NCBI GenBank assembly: GCA_002498385.1
Contig: DAHH01000021.1
Location: forward strand, 31,065-95,064
Direction of reading: 5' to 3'
Source: Methanobacterium sp. UBA410
GTDB lineage: Archaea > Methanobacteriota > Methanobacteria > Methanobacteriales > Methanobacteriaceae
Length of the DNA: 64,000 nucleotides
The stretch's first letter is position 1; each line of letters starts with the position of its first letter. Position numbers and translations under genes: made by a program. The notes beneath the pieces were generated by a model. That model was given only the letters and a program-made list of their open reading frames with translations. It was not told the DNA's origin and did not search any database. This document shows positions 45,876 to 54,835 of the stretch, piece by piece.

Positions 45876-46195
45876 ATAATTCCCTGTGATAATTTTTATC
45901 TATAATCCATATTTCTTTTTATTTTAACTACTTAAAATTAGTTTAGGAATATAATAAAGATTCTGTCTTAAGAATTTAAGCATAGTTCAAATAACTTATC
46001 AAATATTTTCCAAGTAGTACTTCTAGCCGATGAATATAGGTTTTAAAATGAATATAGGTTTAAAAGTATTAAAGATTGATAAGTTATAAAAAATGTAATC
46101 ACACCATATTCAACTGAATTTTTATTTTATCTATTCTTAAATTTGTATTACTTTACGAGGCCAGTTAATTTGATGAAAAATTTTATATACTGTTA
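45876..46195. other. Intergenic region between TetR and MtrA-like genes
   Basis: No ORF. Carries TTAAAATTAGTTTAG (~45938-45952), a GAATATAGGTTT duplication (~46023-46062), and a TATA element TTTTATATAC (~46181-46190) for the MtrA-like gene. Confidence 0.4.
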
Positions 46196-46202
46196 ACTAC
46201 AA

Positions 46203-46266
46203 GTTAAAGTTTAACTGATAGTTAAAGTTTGACTGATAGTTAAATTTTAACTATTGGTTAAAATGA
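46203..46266. promoter_or_regulatory. Triple palindromic operator
   Basis: Three 18-bp tandem units, GTTAAAGTTTAACTGATA, GTTAAAGTTTGACTGATA and GTTAAATTTTAACTATTG, start at 46203, 46221 and 46239, plus a partial fourth (GTTAAAA). The first and third contain the perfect dyad GTTAAA-N-TTTAAC; the second is imperfect (TTTGAC). They sit just downstream of a TATA box, over the expected transcription start, so a bound repressor would block initiation. Confidence 0.65.
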
Positions 46267-46281
46267 GAGGGAGATGGAAGA

Positions 46282-46827
46282 ATGGGAGATAAAAAAGCAA
46301 CTGCTGAAGGATGGCCAAAAGTTACAGGAGATTACATATTGGGTGATCCTGAAAGTCCCGTTGCTGTTGCAACACTGGGATCAGATCTGGGAGATGCACC
46401 TATAAAAGCAGGAGCAGCAATTTCAGGTCCTTTGCACACTGAAAACCTTGGAATTGAAAAGGTTGTTGCAAACCTAGTAGCCAACCCCAACATAAGATTT
46501 TTAATAGTCTGTGGATCTGAGGTACAGGGACATATAACAGGTCAAACAGTAAACTCAATATATAAAAATGGTATTGATCCAGAGAGAAAGAACATAATAG
46601 GCTCCATTGGTGCAATCCCATACGTTGAAAATCTTCCAGTTGAAGGGGTTGAAAGATTCAGAAACCAAGTTCAAGTAATAGACTTAGTGGATGTAGAAGA
46701 CCATGAAACTATTCATTCCAAAATTAAGGAATGTTTAATCAGTGATGCAGGAGCATACGAGGAAGAAACAACTATCATTCCAATACCAAAACAAAAGGAT
46801 TCAGAACTAGCAACAGAAAATACCTAA
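46282..46827 (+). CDS. Soluble MtrA homologue (corrinoid methyl carrier)
   Basis: 181 residues. Strong similarity to tetrahydromethanopterin S-methyltransferase subunit [39 protein letters not shown]. The His of EVQGH is residue 84, the same number as the cobalt-ligating His of MtrA. The C-terminal membrane anchor of MtrA is missing, and the tail is short and charged. It stands alone, without other mtr genes, under its own operator. Likely a soluble methyl-corrinoid protein of unknown pathway. Confidence 0.85.
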   Translation: MGDKKATAEGWPKVTGDYILGDPESPVAVATLGSDLGDAPIKAGAAISGPLHTENLGIEKVVANLVANPNIRFLIVCGSEVQGHITGQTVNSIYKNGIDPERKNIIGSIGAIPYVENLPVEGVERFRNQVQVIDLVDVEDHETIHSKIKECLISDAGAYEEETTIIPIPKQKDSELATENT

Positions 46828-46910
46828 AAATGTTTATTTTTTTTTAAATTTTTTTTAAATTTTTTAGTAATGTAAGTCCAATTAGGAAGTGCATTCAATA
46901 TATCTGTTTT

Positions 46911-47055
46911 TTTAAAATAAAAAAATCTCTCCTCCTTTTTTTCATTTTATACGATCTTAGTGAAAAAAGATTTAAATATTGTGAGCATCAATTGGATATC
47001 AAGATAATGAAATTTGGAAGGAAGTTTACTGCAGATACCATGTCACAATGATTTT
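46911..47055. pseudogene. Duplicated promoter with the start of a lost gene
   Basis: The first ~75 bp repeat the promoter block at 44146-44225, including TTTAAATATTG. What follows is a short frame (ATG at ~47008, MKFGRKFTADTMSQ, stop), perhaps the remains of the gene it once drove. Confidence 0.4.
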
Positions 47056-47138
47056 TTTCTAACAACAGGTACCATTATGCAATTAAAATATTCCATATTT
47101 GTTAACATGGATTGATTAATAAAAATGTAGGTGATAAA

Positions 47139-47477
47139 ATGAAAATAGTTGAAATAGCCAATGTTGAATCCTCTCCGAATCCACATGGAGTAGATGCACG
47201 TAAAATATACGATACAGAAAATGCAGTAGCAGTGCACATGACCATAAAACCAGGTGAATCTCTAAAAAAACATATAACCCCTGTAGATGTATTTTTCTAT
47301 GTTCTGGAGGGCGAAGGTGTAATTGAAATTGGAGACGAAAAAGAAACAGTCCAAAAAGATTCTCTCATTGACAGCCCTGCTAAAATACCCCACACTTGGT
47401 ACAACGAGGGGGATAAAGATCTTCGAATATTGATAGTAAAGGTTCCAAGGCCCCAAAAATCTACAAGAGTTATATAA
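47139..47477 (+). CDS. Cupin-domain protein
   Basis: 112 residues, single cupin barrel: motif 1 around HITPVDVFFYVLEGEGVIEIGDE, motif 2 PHTWYNEGD. Start ATG 47139, AGGTGAT 5 nt upstream. Metal-binding small-molecule or regulatory protein; substrate unknown. The next gene follows at 13 nt. Confidence 0.85.
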   Translation: MKIVEIANVESSPNPHGVDARKIYDTENAVAVHMTIKPGESLKKHITPVDVFFYVLEGEGVIEIGDEKETVQKDSLIDSPAKIPHTWYNEGDKDLRILIVKVPRPQKSTRVI

Positions 47478-47490
47478 AAGGAGGTATCAC

Positions 47491-47685
47491 TTGGTAAAAG
47501 AAACTCAGGAAGATAAAATCTTTGAACAAGAATTGAAAGGTAAAATGGGCTGGAAATGCTCCTGTTCACTGGATATCGTAGATAATAAATCGTCACTTAA
47601 AACAGTAACCTGTAAAAACTGTGGAAAAACATTCAAAACAAACAGAGAAACTGATTACTGCTTTAAATGCCAAAAAAAGCTTTAA
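47491..47685 (+). CDS. 64-aa zinc-ribbon protein
   Basis: TTG start supported by AGGAGGT 5-6 nt upstream. CSCS...CKNCGK ... CFKCQ makes a three-knuckle metal site. Co-transcribed with the cupin gene. Confidence 0.6.
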   Translation: MVKETQEDKIFEQELKGKMGWKCSCSLDIVDNKSSLKTVTCKNCGKTFKTNRETDYCFKCQKKL

Positions 47686-48214
47686 AACCAGAAATTTAGC
47701 CAGCTCTTTTTATTTATTTTTGTACAGTTTTTTGATAATCAAAAACTTAGAATAAATATAGCTCAAAGAAAATATAGCTCAAATGTACTTCATTAAACTT
47801 CTAAATCGTGACCAATGACAAAAATTATACTTCCAAAAAATATTGTAAAAGGCATAAACTTCGTCATACAATCGTTAATGAACTAAAATGGTACACTAAT
47901 TTCATCTTTAAAATTCGATGCAACTGCTTGTATTTAAATCATAGGTTACATCATTCAAACTATTGCTCAATTTTTAAATTTTTAAAAAAACATGTCATTC
48001 TATTCTTAAATTCCAATTTTAGTTTTAAGAAAGAATGATTAAAAAGAAAGATTTTATCAGCAAGTATCTTTACTTTGATTTCTTCTTACGTGGAAAATTA
48101 ATGAACACCATAATTTGAAGAATTTTGAATGCCAAAAAACAAAAAAAGTCCAGACAAAACGAATCGGGTAAAAGAAACGAATCGGGTAAAAGAATATTTT
48201 TTTCAGCAGTCTTT
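47686..48214. other. Intergenic region, 529 bp
   Basis: No convincing gene; an open plus frame at 47808-48038 has no ribosome site and an unusual composition. Tandem duplication AAACGAATCGGGTAAAAG twice (~48157-48192) and AAATATAGCTCAAA-type unit twice (~47755-47780). Confidence 0.45.
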
Positions 48215-48415
48215 TTATGGTTCTATATCCTTAAATCGTACTGCACAGGTTTCTCCACCTTCTCCCCAGTGTTCTTTTGGAATTTCATGTACGATCACGC
48301 TCACAGCATGTGCTGGAATACCCATGTCCACAAAGACCTTTGTAACGTTCTTAATTATATACTCTATTTTTTCCTGATCAATTCCCTTCCACATATTCAC
48401 ATGTACGACTGGCAT
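48215..48415 (-). CDS. 4-oxalocrotonate tautomerase-like protein
   Basis: 66 residues starting Met-Pro-Val-Val-His; removal of Met would expose the catalytic Pro1 of the family. The start is ATG 48415, with GGGGTGA upstream (the frame extends 3 codons into that site). Beta-alpha-beta with HEIPKEHWGEGGE. Substrate unknown. Confidence 0.8.
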   Translation of the reverse strand: MPVVHVNMWKGIDQEKIEYIIKNVTKVFVDMGIPAHAVSVIVHEIPKEHWGEGGETCAVRFKDIEP

Positions 48416-48602
48416 TGATTTCACCCCTTAATATTATTGTATTTACCCTAGATATTTTTTTCCATTTAATGGAATGTAATTTACCCCATTAAACAGGCTC
48501 TAATAAAATTTTTAAATGAAACAACGAATTTAAGTAAAATTCTAAACTATAAAAATTCACTAAAAAACTTAAAAAAGAAAAGATTAAAGAAAAAAAACTT
48601 CT

Positions 48603-50660
48603 TTAACCCTTAACACCCTTCTTAACCTCATCAAGGAATTTTGTCTGGCCAACACGTTTCATGGTTGCGGCCAGCCTTTCTCTCTGCGGTTTGTCGGCGT
48701 ACTTTTCGTAGACCTCAAGGACGCTGTTTATGATGCTGATTACTTCATCAACTGTTTTCACCTTGGTGCTGACTCCCTCAACCATTTCTCTCCCAGCTTT
48801 ACCTCCGATATATAGCATGAATCCTTTCTCTTTCACTTCCCTTGCCTCGTGTGGGCAGGATCTCAGACATTTACCGCAACCAACGCAGATGTCATAGTTA
48901 GTGTAGGATGTTTCCCCCCTTATGTTGATGGCTTCCACCTTACAGACCTCTGAACATCTTCCACATCCGTTGCATTTTTCTTCATTGGTTTGAGGGAACT
49001 CTATACCATTAATACCTGCATCGTGTATCTGTGGTCTCATGCATTTGTTGGGGCAGCCGCTAACTGCGATCTTGAATTTGTAGGGTGTTGGCCTTTCCCT
49101 GAATTTGTCCTCAATGATCCTGCATATCCCAGTTGTGTCTATGAGTCCCTTGCCGCAGTTTTCTTTACCTGGACATGCCAGGGTTGCCCTGACAAGGGGT
49201 CCCTCTGAACCCGTTACAAGGCCCACTTTGTTGAGTCTCGTTACAACTTCTTCAATGTCAAATCCACTTATACCATGGAGTTCGTAAGCTCCCCTGTTTG
49301 TGAGTTTGATCCTTGCGTTGTACTTCTCTGCCACGTCAAGGACTTCTTTCACCTCTTCAGGCTCATACCATCCTGCTGGTTTTGCCCTGATCCTTATGAA
49401 GTATGTACCGTCGGCCCTCTTTGAGACACCTGCATAGTCTGAAGCCCAGTAGAATGATATGAACTCATTGTTTTCTTTTCTTCTTTGGACCTCCCTATGG
49501 AACCTTTTAAGCTTGAATCCCCTGAGTTTTTCAACCTCTTCAAGGTTAACGCCTTTTTTAAGCTCAATGGCGTTTTTGATCTCTTCACCTTTTTCTGTTC
49601 GGATTATTACAGTTGAGTATCCGTTTGGACTTCCAACGGATCCAATTGAAACATCTGCAAGCTCTGAATCGAAGTCCCTGCACATCTTACATCCAGAGCA
49701 GAGCTCTATTTTTTTCAGATCTATTTTTTTCTCCTCACCGTTTACATATACCAGGAGTTTGCCCTTTTTAACGTTGAATTTCTCAACGTCCTCCATTTTT
49801 ACATTGTTTTCAGCCAGTATCTTTTTCATGTTTCCGTAGTCAAATTTTTCCGTGCAGAAGAGGCCTATGAGGTATTCTATCCTTGGAATTTTCACGGGTT
49901 TACCTGTTCTTCCCAGTTCTTCCTCGTGCTTTGCAAGGTAGGGGAAGTACTGAAGTTTTCTAAGGCCGTTTATCTGGCAGGGGAGCGCAACAATTGCCAC
50001 CTTCTCAAGCCCCATGTCTCCGGCTGTTTTCAGCGCCTCCAAGGTTGAAATGGTGTACTTGGATTTGGACGTTTTAACTAGGTCATCTGCACTCTGAACT
50101 ATCAGGGAAACTGGTTTCCAGTACTCGTCACCAACAACTATTGCACCATCTATCTTTTTCATTTCCAGGAGATGTTTCAGGAAGGCTGTTACTGCTCCAC
50201 CGTCCTGTCCTTTCACGGATCCCTTTCCGTAGTAAAGTTCCTCCTTGAAGTTTTCCCTTATCTTTATCTGGTACTTTCCTGAGGAGACCCTTGGACAGAC
50301 CTCGAAGCACATTCCATGGCCGTCCCTGAGGCATTCCTCTTTTAATTGAGGTCTACCCTCAAATGATAGGATGTTGTTCGGGCATATCACTGTACATGTG
50401 CCGCATTTGGCGCACATGTCGCTTTCAACTATTTTTTCAAGCTTCCAGATTCTGTTCGGGTACATTTTGGCCAGTTTTTCTGGTGGGCCCATTCTTGAAA
50501 CTGCCTCGTTGATTATCCCTTCATCAACTTCAATATTTTTTGCAGAGGCAATAGCATCCGCACTGTCTAAGATATGAGTTTTAAGTTCATCTGCAACCTC
50601 TTTTTGCTGATCTGAACTCATATTTTTTGTTACTTCATTTATGTAGTTGTCTATGCGCAT
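48603..50660 (-). CDS. HAAS domain fused to F420 dehydrogenase-sulfite reductase (Fsr-like)
   Basis: 685 residues. Residues 1-65 are a HAAS-type helical domain (INEVTKNMSSDQQKEVADELKTHI...RMGPPEKLAKMYP), normally seen in PadR-linked membrane proteins. Then ferredoxin motifs (CAKCGTCTVICP, ~83; CFEVCP), an FrhB/FpoF-like F420H2 dehydrogenase (~125-380), and a sulfite/nitrite reductase half with the siroheme/4Fe-4S cysteines CPGKENC and CPNKC and two 4Fe-4S sets (CNGCGRCSEVCK; CVGCGKCLRSCP). Fsr reduces sulfite with F420H2. The start is 50660 with AAGGAGGATTG inside the padR end. The HAAS fusion is unusual. Confidence 0.85.
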   Translation of the reverse strand: MRIDNYINEVTKNMSSDQQKEVADELKTHILDSADAIASAKNIEVDEGIINEAVSRMGPPEKLAKMYPNRIWKLEKIVESDMCAKCGTCTVICPNNILSFEGRPQLKEECLRDGHGMCFEVCPRVSSGKYQIKIRENFKEELYYGKGSVKGQDGGAVTAFLKHLLEMKKIDGAIVVGDEYWKPVSLIVQSADDLVKTSKSKYTISTLEALKTAGDMGLEKVAIVALPCQINGLRKLQYFPYLAKHEEELGRTGKPVKIPRIEYLIGLFCTEKFDYGNMKKILAENNVKMEDVEKFNVKKGKLLVYVNGEEKKIDLKKIELCSGCKMCRDFDSELADVSIGSVGSPNGYSTVIIRTEKGEEIKNAIELKKGVNLEEVEKLRGFKLKRFHREVQRRKENNEFISFYWASDYAGVSKRADGTYFIRIRAKPAGWYEPEEVKEVLDVAEKYNARIKLTNRGAYELHGISGFDIEEVVTRLNKVGLVTGSEGPLVRATLACPGKENCGKGLIDTTGICRIIEDKFRERPTPYKFKIAVSGCPNKCMRPQIHDAGINGIEFPQTNEEKCNGCGRCSEVCKVEAINIRGETSYTNYDICVGCGKCLRSCPHEAREVKEKGFMLYIGGKAGREMVEGVSTKVKTVDEVISIINSVLEVYEKYADKPQRERLAATMKRVGQTKFLDEVKKGVKG

Positions 50661-50661
50661 T

Positions 50662-51009
50662 TCAATCCTCCTTTTCAGGATCCATGTCCACTTCAAATTG
50701 TTCAACAGCTGTGTTGATTGATTTAAAAAATTCTAAACAGTTTTCTCGAACTTCTTTTCCATAACCTGTTATCCTGTAATATTTTCTGGGCCTTGAATCC
50801 CTCATATCCCAGCGGCTTGAAAGCAGTTCATCATTTTCAAGACGCCTAAGCAGGGGGTAAAGGGTGCCCTCCTCAACGCTGAGTCTGGAGTTTTTGAGGT
50901 TTTTGGTGATGTCATAGCCGTAGTGCTCGTCTTCAAGCAGGCACATCACTGCAACCTGTATTGCTCCCCTCCTCATTTCAGTCTCAAATCTCTTGAATAC
51001 GTTGCTCAT
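50662..51009 (-). CDS. PadR family regulator
   Basis: 115 residues: winged helix with MRRGAIQVAVMCLLEDEHYGYDITKNL, EEGTLYPLLRRLENDELL, then RPRKYYRITGYGKEV and a short C-terminal helix (group 2 PadR). One base separates its stop from the next start, and the ribosome site of that gene lies in its last codons. It therefore very likely controls the Fsr-like gene. Confidence 0.92.
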   Translation of the reverse strand: MSNVFKRFETEMRRGAIQVAVMCLLEDEHYGYDITKNLKNSRLSVEEGTLYPLLRRLENDELLSSRWDMRDSRPRKYYRITGYGKEVRENCLEFFKSINTAVEQFEVDMDPEKED

Positions 51010-51047
51010 TTACATGTCTCCAATACATAGTGTTACAATAACTTATA

Positions 51048-51077
51048 GTACACACAGTACTGTATTGCACACAGTAT
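51048..51077. promoter_or_regulatory. Probable PadR operator
   Basis: Two direct repeats, ACACACAGTAC (51050-51060) and GCACACAGTAT (51067-51077), with an AGTACTGTA dyad between. They lie 40-70 bp upstream of padR, which suits autoregulation. Confidence 0.45.
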
Positions 51078-51453
51078 ATTAAGGTTTGGAATTTGATGGG
51101 AATTTATCTAAAAATAAAATTTTAAACAAAATTGGTTTAAAAAAAGGTGAAAACTCCTGGACATGCCATGAAAAGATTGAAATCAGCATATTTTGAAGGT
51201 TCAATATATATTCAGTCATATATTCTGCAGTGTTTTCATGTTTTTTTTATGTATCCAATTTTTTTATGTATCCAAGTATCCTTTTAAAGGATAGTGCTTT
51301 TAAAAAAACAGTGCTTCAAGATTATTTTTCACTTAACCAAAAAAATATAAAAAAATGGATCCTTAGAGATTATCCTAAAAAAAGTATTAAATGAAAAAGG
51401 TACCCTTTAAATTAGCCTTTTTCTTTTATAATCCTTTTTCTTTTATAATCCTC
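51078..51453. other. Intergenic region between padR and the YhgE/Pip gene
   Basis: 376 bp without ORF. Duplications: TTTTTATGTATCCAA twice (~51245-51274) and CCTTTTTCTTTTATAAT twice (~51416-51450). Confidence 0.45.
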
Positions 51454-53364
51454 TCAGAACAGCCCACTTTCCTCTAACTTTTTTTCTACCCATTCAGCAG
51501 GTTTGGATAGTTTTTCCTTAATGAGTAAAGCCAGGAAAAACACCAATGCGGGGAATACAGTTAAAACTATCATGCAGTGCCAATAATTACTCCATAGAAC
51601 TCCTGCAATTATCTCATGGAGTGCTGAGATCGCATAGGTAAATGGAAGATAAGGATTCACGGCCTGGAAAAATGGGGGTAAAACCTGCACAGGGAAGGTT
51701 CCACCAGCTCCTGCTATCTGTAGAACCAGGAAAACAACTGCAAAGAATTTTCCAACGTTTCCAAAGAGGGAGGTCAAGGAGTAAATGATTATCATGAAAC
51801 ATATGCCAATGTAAACAATGGTCAACACGAAGAGCAGTGCCGATGAAACCTGAACTTTAATGAACAGGGACCCGAGGGCCACCACCAGTGCCTGTAAAAC
51901 ACCTATCACAAGGAATATTCCCATTCTTCCCAGGTAGACAGTTGTACCATGGTATCTCTTCCTTGATGCCACCTGCATCTTCATCATTGCAACTGCAACA
52001 ATTCCACCAATCCAGAGGGACAGCACTATGTAGAATGGAGCAATAGCAGATCCATAATCATTTATACGGTACATATGCTCTGTTTCCAGTTTAACAGGAC
52101 TTTCAAAGTAGTTTCCAACATCGTCTGGATCCATATCCGAAAGTGCGATCAACCTGTCTAGATCTCCCTCATCTATGGAGTTAAGTTTGTACGCTGCCAC
52201 TTGGATGGCGCTTTTAATTGTGGGCCAATCCGAGTTAACAACACCCAGCTTTGCAGATGCCTCATTAACTGCCTGGTTTATCTCTCCCTCATTGGCTACA
52301 AGGGTGTTGACAGCGCTGTTCATCCCATCAATGGAATTTTTCAACTCAGCCAGTCTGCCAGTTGTACCATCATTTGTTAAATCAGTTTCAACCTCATTCA
52401 ACAGGGTGAGAACGTTGTTTGCCTGGGTTATATCACCCTCAACCTGGTTTATAATGGGTTTCAACTGCTCGTCCCCTGTAACATCGTAAAGACTGGTTAA
52501 TATGGCATCCACATACTTCAAATAAGTGATCATATCACTTACTGAGGTTTCCATGCTTTGAGCCGTGGTGATGGCCTTCTGCGGGTCGCTTCCAACGTAA
52601 CTGTAGAGCGTGTTGTAACCGTTTTCAACGTAGCTTGCATCACTCTGTATCTGGGGCAGTGCCGCACTGATCTTGGACCACACATCCTTCACAGTGCCCA
52701 TAACTGAATTTGCTTCTGTTATGGTGGAGTCCACATCACCTATCTTCCGGTTCATCTCATTTACAAGGGCCTTTGTCTTGAGAAACTGTGCTTTATTCTG
52801 CTGTGCCAGGTTTCCAGCATCACCAAGTTTGCCAAAGATTATTCCATCAACTGTTTCAACTATCTCATCGTTGATTTTGGACTGAAGAGTGTCCATTCCC
52901 ACATTGGTCATCCTTGGTGCTATTGGATTCAGCTTATCATTGATAATATACTTTATTTTGGCCTGTTGAGGGCTGGCTGTATCAATTGACAGTACCTGTT
53001 CGCTGAAGTTACCTGGAATTATCAAAGCAGCATAATACTTTCCATTTTTAACCCCATTTAATGCTGTTTCTTCATCAACAAACTGCCAGTTGAAGTCCTT
53101 GTTGTTTTTCAATTCATCAACCAGATTCGTTCCAACATTGTACTGGGTTCCGTTGGCAGCATAGCCCAGATCCTCATTTACCACGGCAATCTTGATATTT
53201 GAAGTTTCATTGTAGGGATTCCATGAGGCCTCAATGTTGAGGAGAGCGTAAAATGAAGGTACCAATATAATTCCAAACAAAACAATCATAACCACAGGGT
53301 TGCCTTTAACAGCCCTAAAATCACTTTTAAGAATTTCTCTTACACCTTTTATCATTAAAACCAT
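51454..53364 (-). CDS. YhgE/Pip family membrane protein
   Basis: 636 residues. N-terminal helix (PVVMIVLFGIILVPSFYALLNIEASWNPY) followed by TSNIKIAVVNEDLGY, the YhgE/Pip hallmark. A long extracytoplasmic helical region (~190-400), and an ABC-2-like block of five to six helices at the C-terminus. Family members act as phage receptors or export components in Gram-positives; the archaeal role is unknown. Start ATG 53364 or 53355; neither has a strong site. Confidence 0.88.
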   Translation of the reverse strand: MVLMIKGVREILKSDFRAVKGNPVVMIVLFGIILVPSFYALLNIEASWNPYNETSNIKIAVVNEDLGYAANGTQYNVGTNLVDELKNNKDFNWQFVDEETALNGVKNGKYYAALIIPGNFSEQVLSIDTASPQQAKIKYIINDKLNPIAPRMTNVGMDTLQSKINDEIVETVDGIIFGKLGDAGNLAQQNKAQFLKTKALVNEMNRKIGDVDSTITEANSVMGTVKDVWSKISAALPQIQSDASYVENGYNTLYSYVGSDPQKAITTAQSMETSVSDMITYLKYVDAILTSLYDVTGDEQLKPIINQVEGDITQANNVLTLLNEVETDLTNDGTTGRLAELKNSIDGMNSAVNTLVANEGEINQAVNEASAKLGVVNSDWPTIKSAIQVAAYKLNSIDEGDLDRLIALSDMDPDDVGNYFESPVKLETEHMYRINDYGSAIAPFYIVLSLWIGGIVAVAMMKMQVASRKRYHGTTVYLGRMGIFLVIGVLQALVVALGSLFIKVQVSSALLFVLTIVYIGICFMIIIYSLTSLFGNVGKFFAVVFLVLQIAGAGGTFPVQVLPPFFQAVNPYLPFTYAISALHEIIAGVLWSNYWHCMIVLTVFPALVFFLALLIKEKLSKPAEWVEKKLEESGLF

Positions 53365-53828
53365 CTTCTACAATTAAAATAAAAATCAACATGAAGTTTC
53401 AAAGTTTCCATGTTGTTTAATATCCTATAAAAAGTTTATTATCATCATTAATCATGTGTAAGTGTTCGTGATAAAATCCCTGAAAAAATAAGGGGTCCCC
53501 TGATTTAAAAGCAGACATTTGGTTCACACATCAAATTTAAGGTTTTTTTAAAAGCTTATCTTAAAAAAAAATTCATATCTGAAAAAATGGGAGTTAACAT
53601 TAACCAAAAAATAGTTTTTACTGGGGAAAAGCTGTGATTATAATCTATATGTGATTATAATCTTAACATAACATGATTAATATAACATGATTGCTCAAAC
53701 AGGATGACCAGACCCTTTTTTTATGGGATGTTTGACTCCTCGCGAGGACATAGCTTAAAAAGCCAGATAAAAAAAAATAGCAGCACGTCAAATATGTTAT
53801 GATTTTATTTATGAAAAGTGAGATGTAC
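53365..53828. other. Left part of the gene-free interval 53.4-54.6 kb
   Basis: No ORF. Features: GATTATAATCT/GTGATTATAATC direct copies (~53635-53663), ATAACATGATTA near-duplicate (~53670-53692) and a CCTCGCGAGG palindrome (~53738-53747). Confidence 0.4.
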
Positions 53829-53905
53829 AGAAGGAGGGAGTTCAGGAAGTTTCACCCGGAAAATGTGGAAACATTCCTAAAATAGAGACCTCCCTCCTTC
53901 TTGGG
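53829..53905 (-). ncRNA. Candidate structured small RNA 1
   Basis: A 12-bp perfect stem (53829-53840 with 53890-53901) encloses further pairing, AGGAA/TTCCT and GTTTC/GAAAC. On the minus strand a TATA-like TTTATACTTAAAA lies ~30 bp before the stem, and ACA follows 3 nt after it, as in H/ACA guide RNAs. No coding potential. The strand and the H/ACA idea are inference. Confidence 0.4.
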
Positions 53906-54007
53906 GCATTATACCGGATGAATTTTTAAGTATAAAAGTCCCTATTTCTGTTTCTGTTAAATGCAGTAATAAATGTTTGGAAGAAACTGAAAAAGAGAAT
54001 ATTAAGT

Positions 54008-54038
54008 GTGGGAGATCCCGGGTCTGTGGATCTCCCAC
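54008..54038. repeat. Perfect 11-bp inverted repeat
   Basis: GTGGGAGATCC (54008-54018) and GGATCTCCCAC (54028-54038) with a 9-nt loop. No T-run follows on the plus strand. Could be a small RNA hairpin or the mark of a small mobile element. Confidence 0.45.
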
Positions 54039-54216
54039 CATCGCCAAAGTTCAGGAACAAATGCTCAATTCATATATTCTAATCATCAAGTAATATAAAT
54101 TTTATGATTTTCATAAAAACCAAAAAAAATTAGTATAACTTCCAAAAAAATCATGAAAAAAATAAACAATGATCCAGTTAAACATGCGCACTGCAAACTA
54201 TCTTCAAACTGTTGAT

Positions 54217-54238
54217 GGGAATAATTTAAATTATTCCC
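54217..54238. repeat. 22-bp perfect palindrome
   Basis: GGGAATAATTT followed at once by its complement, AAATTATTCCC. No gene within 350 bp, so an operator role is unlikely unless an RNA is transcribed from here. Confidence 0.5.
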
Positions 54239-54264
54239 TGTGAAAAAACAGATAGAGTTCCCAC

Positions 54265-54363
54265 CAACAGACAACGGAGGCGGTAGAACTTATCAGTTGA
54301 AATGTGTCTGGTACAACTGAAAGTCTACACCAAACCATTAACTTCCATGTGGAAGTAGTTTTT
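54265..54363 (+). ncRNA. Candidate structured small RNA 2 with terminator
   Basis: TCAGTTG (54293-54299) pairs with CAACTGA (54314-54320). Around it GGTAGA-ACTT (54282-54291) pairs with AAGTCTAC-CC (54321-54331, two bulges). A terminator-like hairpin, ACTTCCA-TG-TGGAAGT (54341-54356), followed by T5, ends it. No reading frame. Confidence 0.4.
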
Positions 54364-54604
54364 CCAGATTTAAGCCCAAATTCATGCCAATTTGTAACCA
54401 AAAAAAGAGGGAAGTTTTAATGGATGGTAAAAGAATCTGCATAAACCAGGTAAAAAAAATCTGAAACAGAAACTATCTTTGATAAATTTCATGAACATTT
54501 AAGGGAACTCCTTTTTAAGAAAAGTTTAAGTCAAACATAGACCAAACTATTATATGAGATTTTAAAATTGTAGATTTTCATTATGAAGGTTATGAAGTGA
54601 TTTT

Positions 54605-54835
54605 ATGGATGATAAAGAAAAAGATCTGGAAACAATTGGAAATAAAATGTATAATAAGTTAAAAAAGGAATATCCTGCTATTTCATCAGTTTCAGCTGTG
54701 GATGCAACTACTTTTAAGGTATATGGAGCCACCAACAATTTACTTAAATTAAAAGAGGATGGCCTTAAAAAAGAGTTAAAGCCATCCTTTGAATCAGATG
54801 GAGATGGAACTCCATATCTACTCCTGAAACAATAA
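54605..54835 (+). CDS. Unknown small protein, 76 aa
   Basis: GAAGTGAT before the ATG. Charged, alpha/beta (LETIGNKMYNKLKKEYPAISSVSAVDATTFKVYGATNNLLKLKED). No family recognised; the composition is that of a folded protein. Confidence 0.5.
   Translation: MDDKEKDLETIGNKMYNKLKKEYPAISSVSAVDATTFKVYGATNNLLKLKEDGLKKELKPSFESDGDGTPYLLLKQ

Noticed and set aside
47808..48038. 76-codon plus frame
   Set aside because: No ribosome site, odd His/Asn/Phe composition, AT-rich gap.
50480..50705. HAAS domain as a separate gene ahead of the Fsr-like enzyme
   Set aside because: One uninterrupted frame runs from ATG 50660 through the ferredoxin and reductase parts with no internal stop; a fusion is the simpler reading.
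53738..53747. CCTCGCGAGG palindrome as an operator
   Set aside because: No nearby gene start; palindromes of 10 bp are expected by chance in 64 kb.
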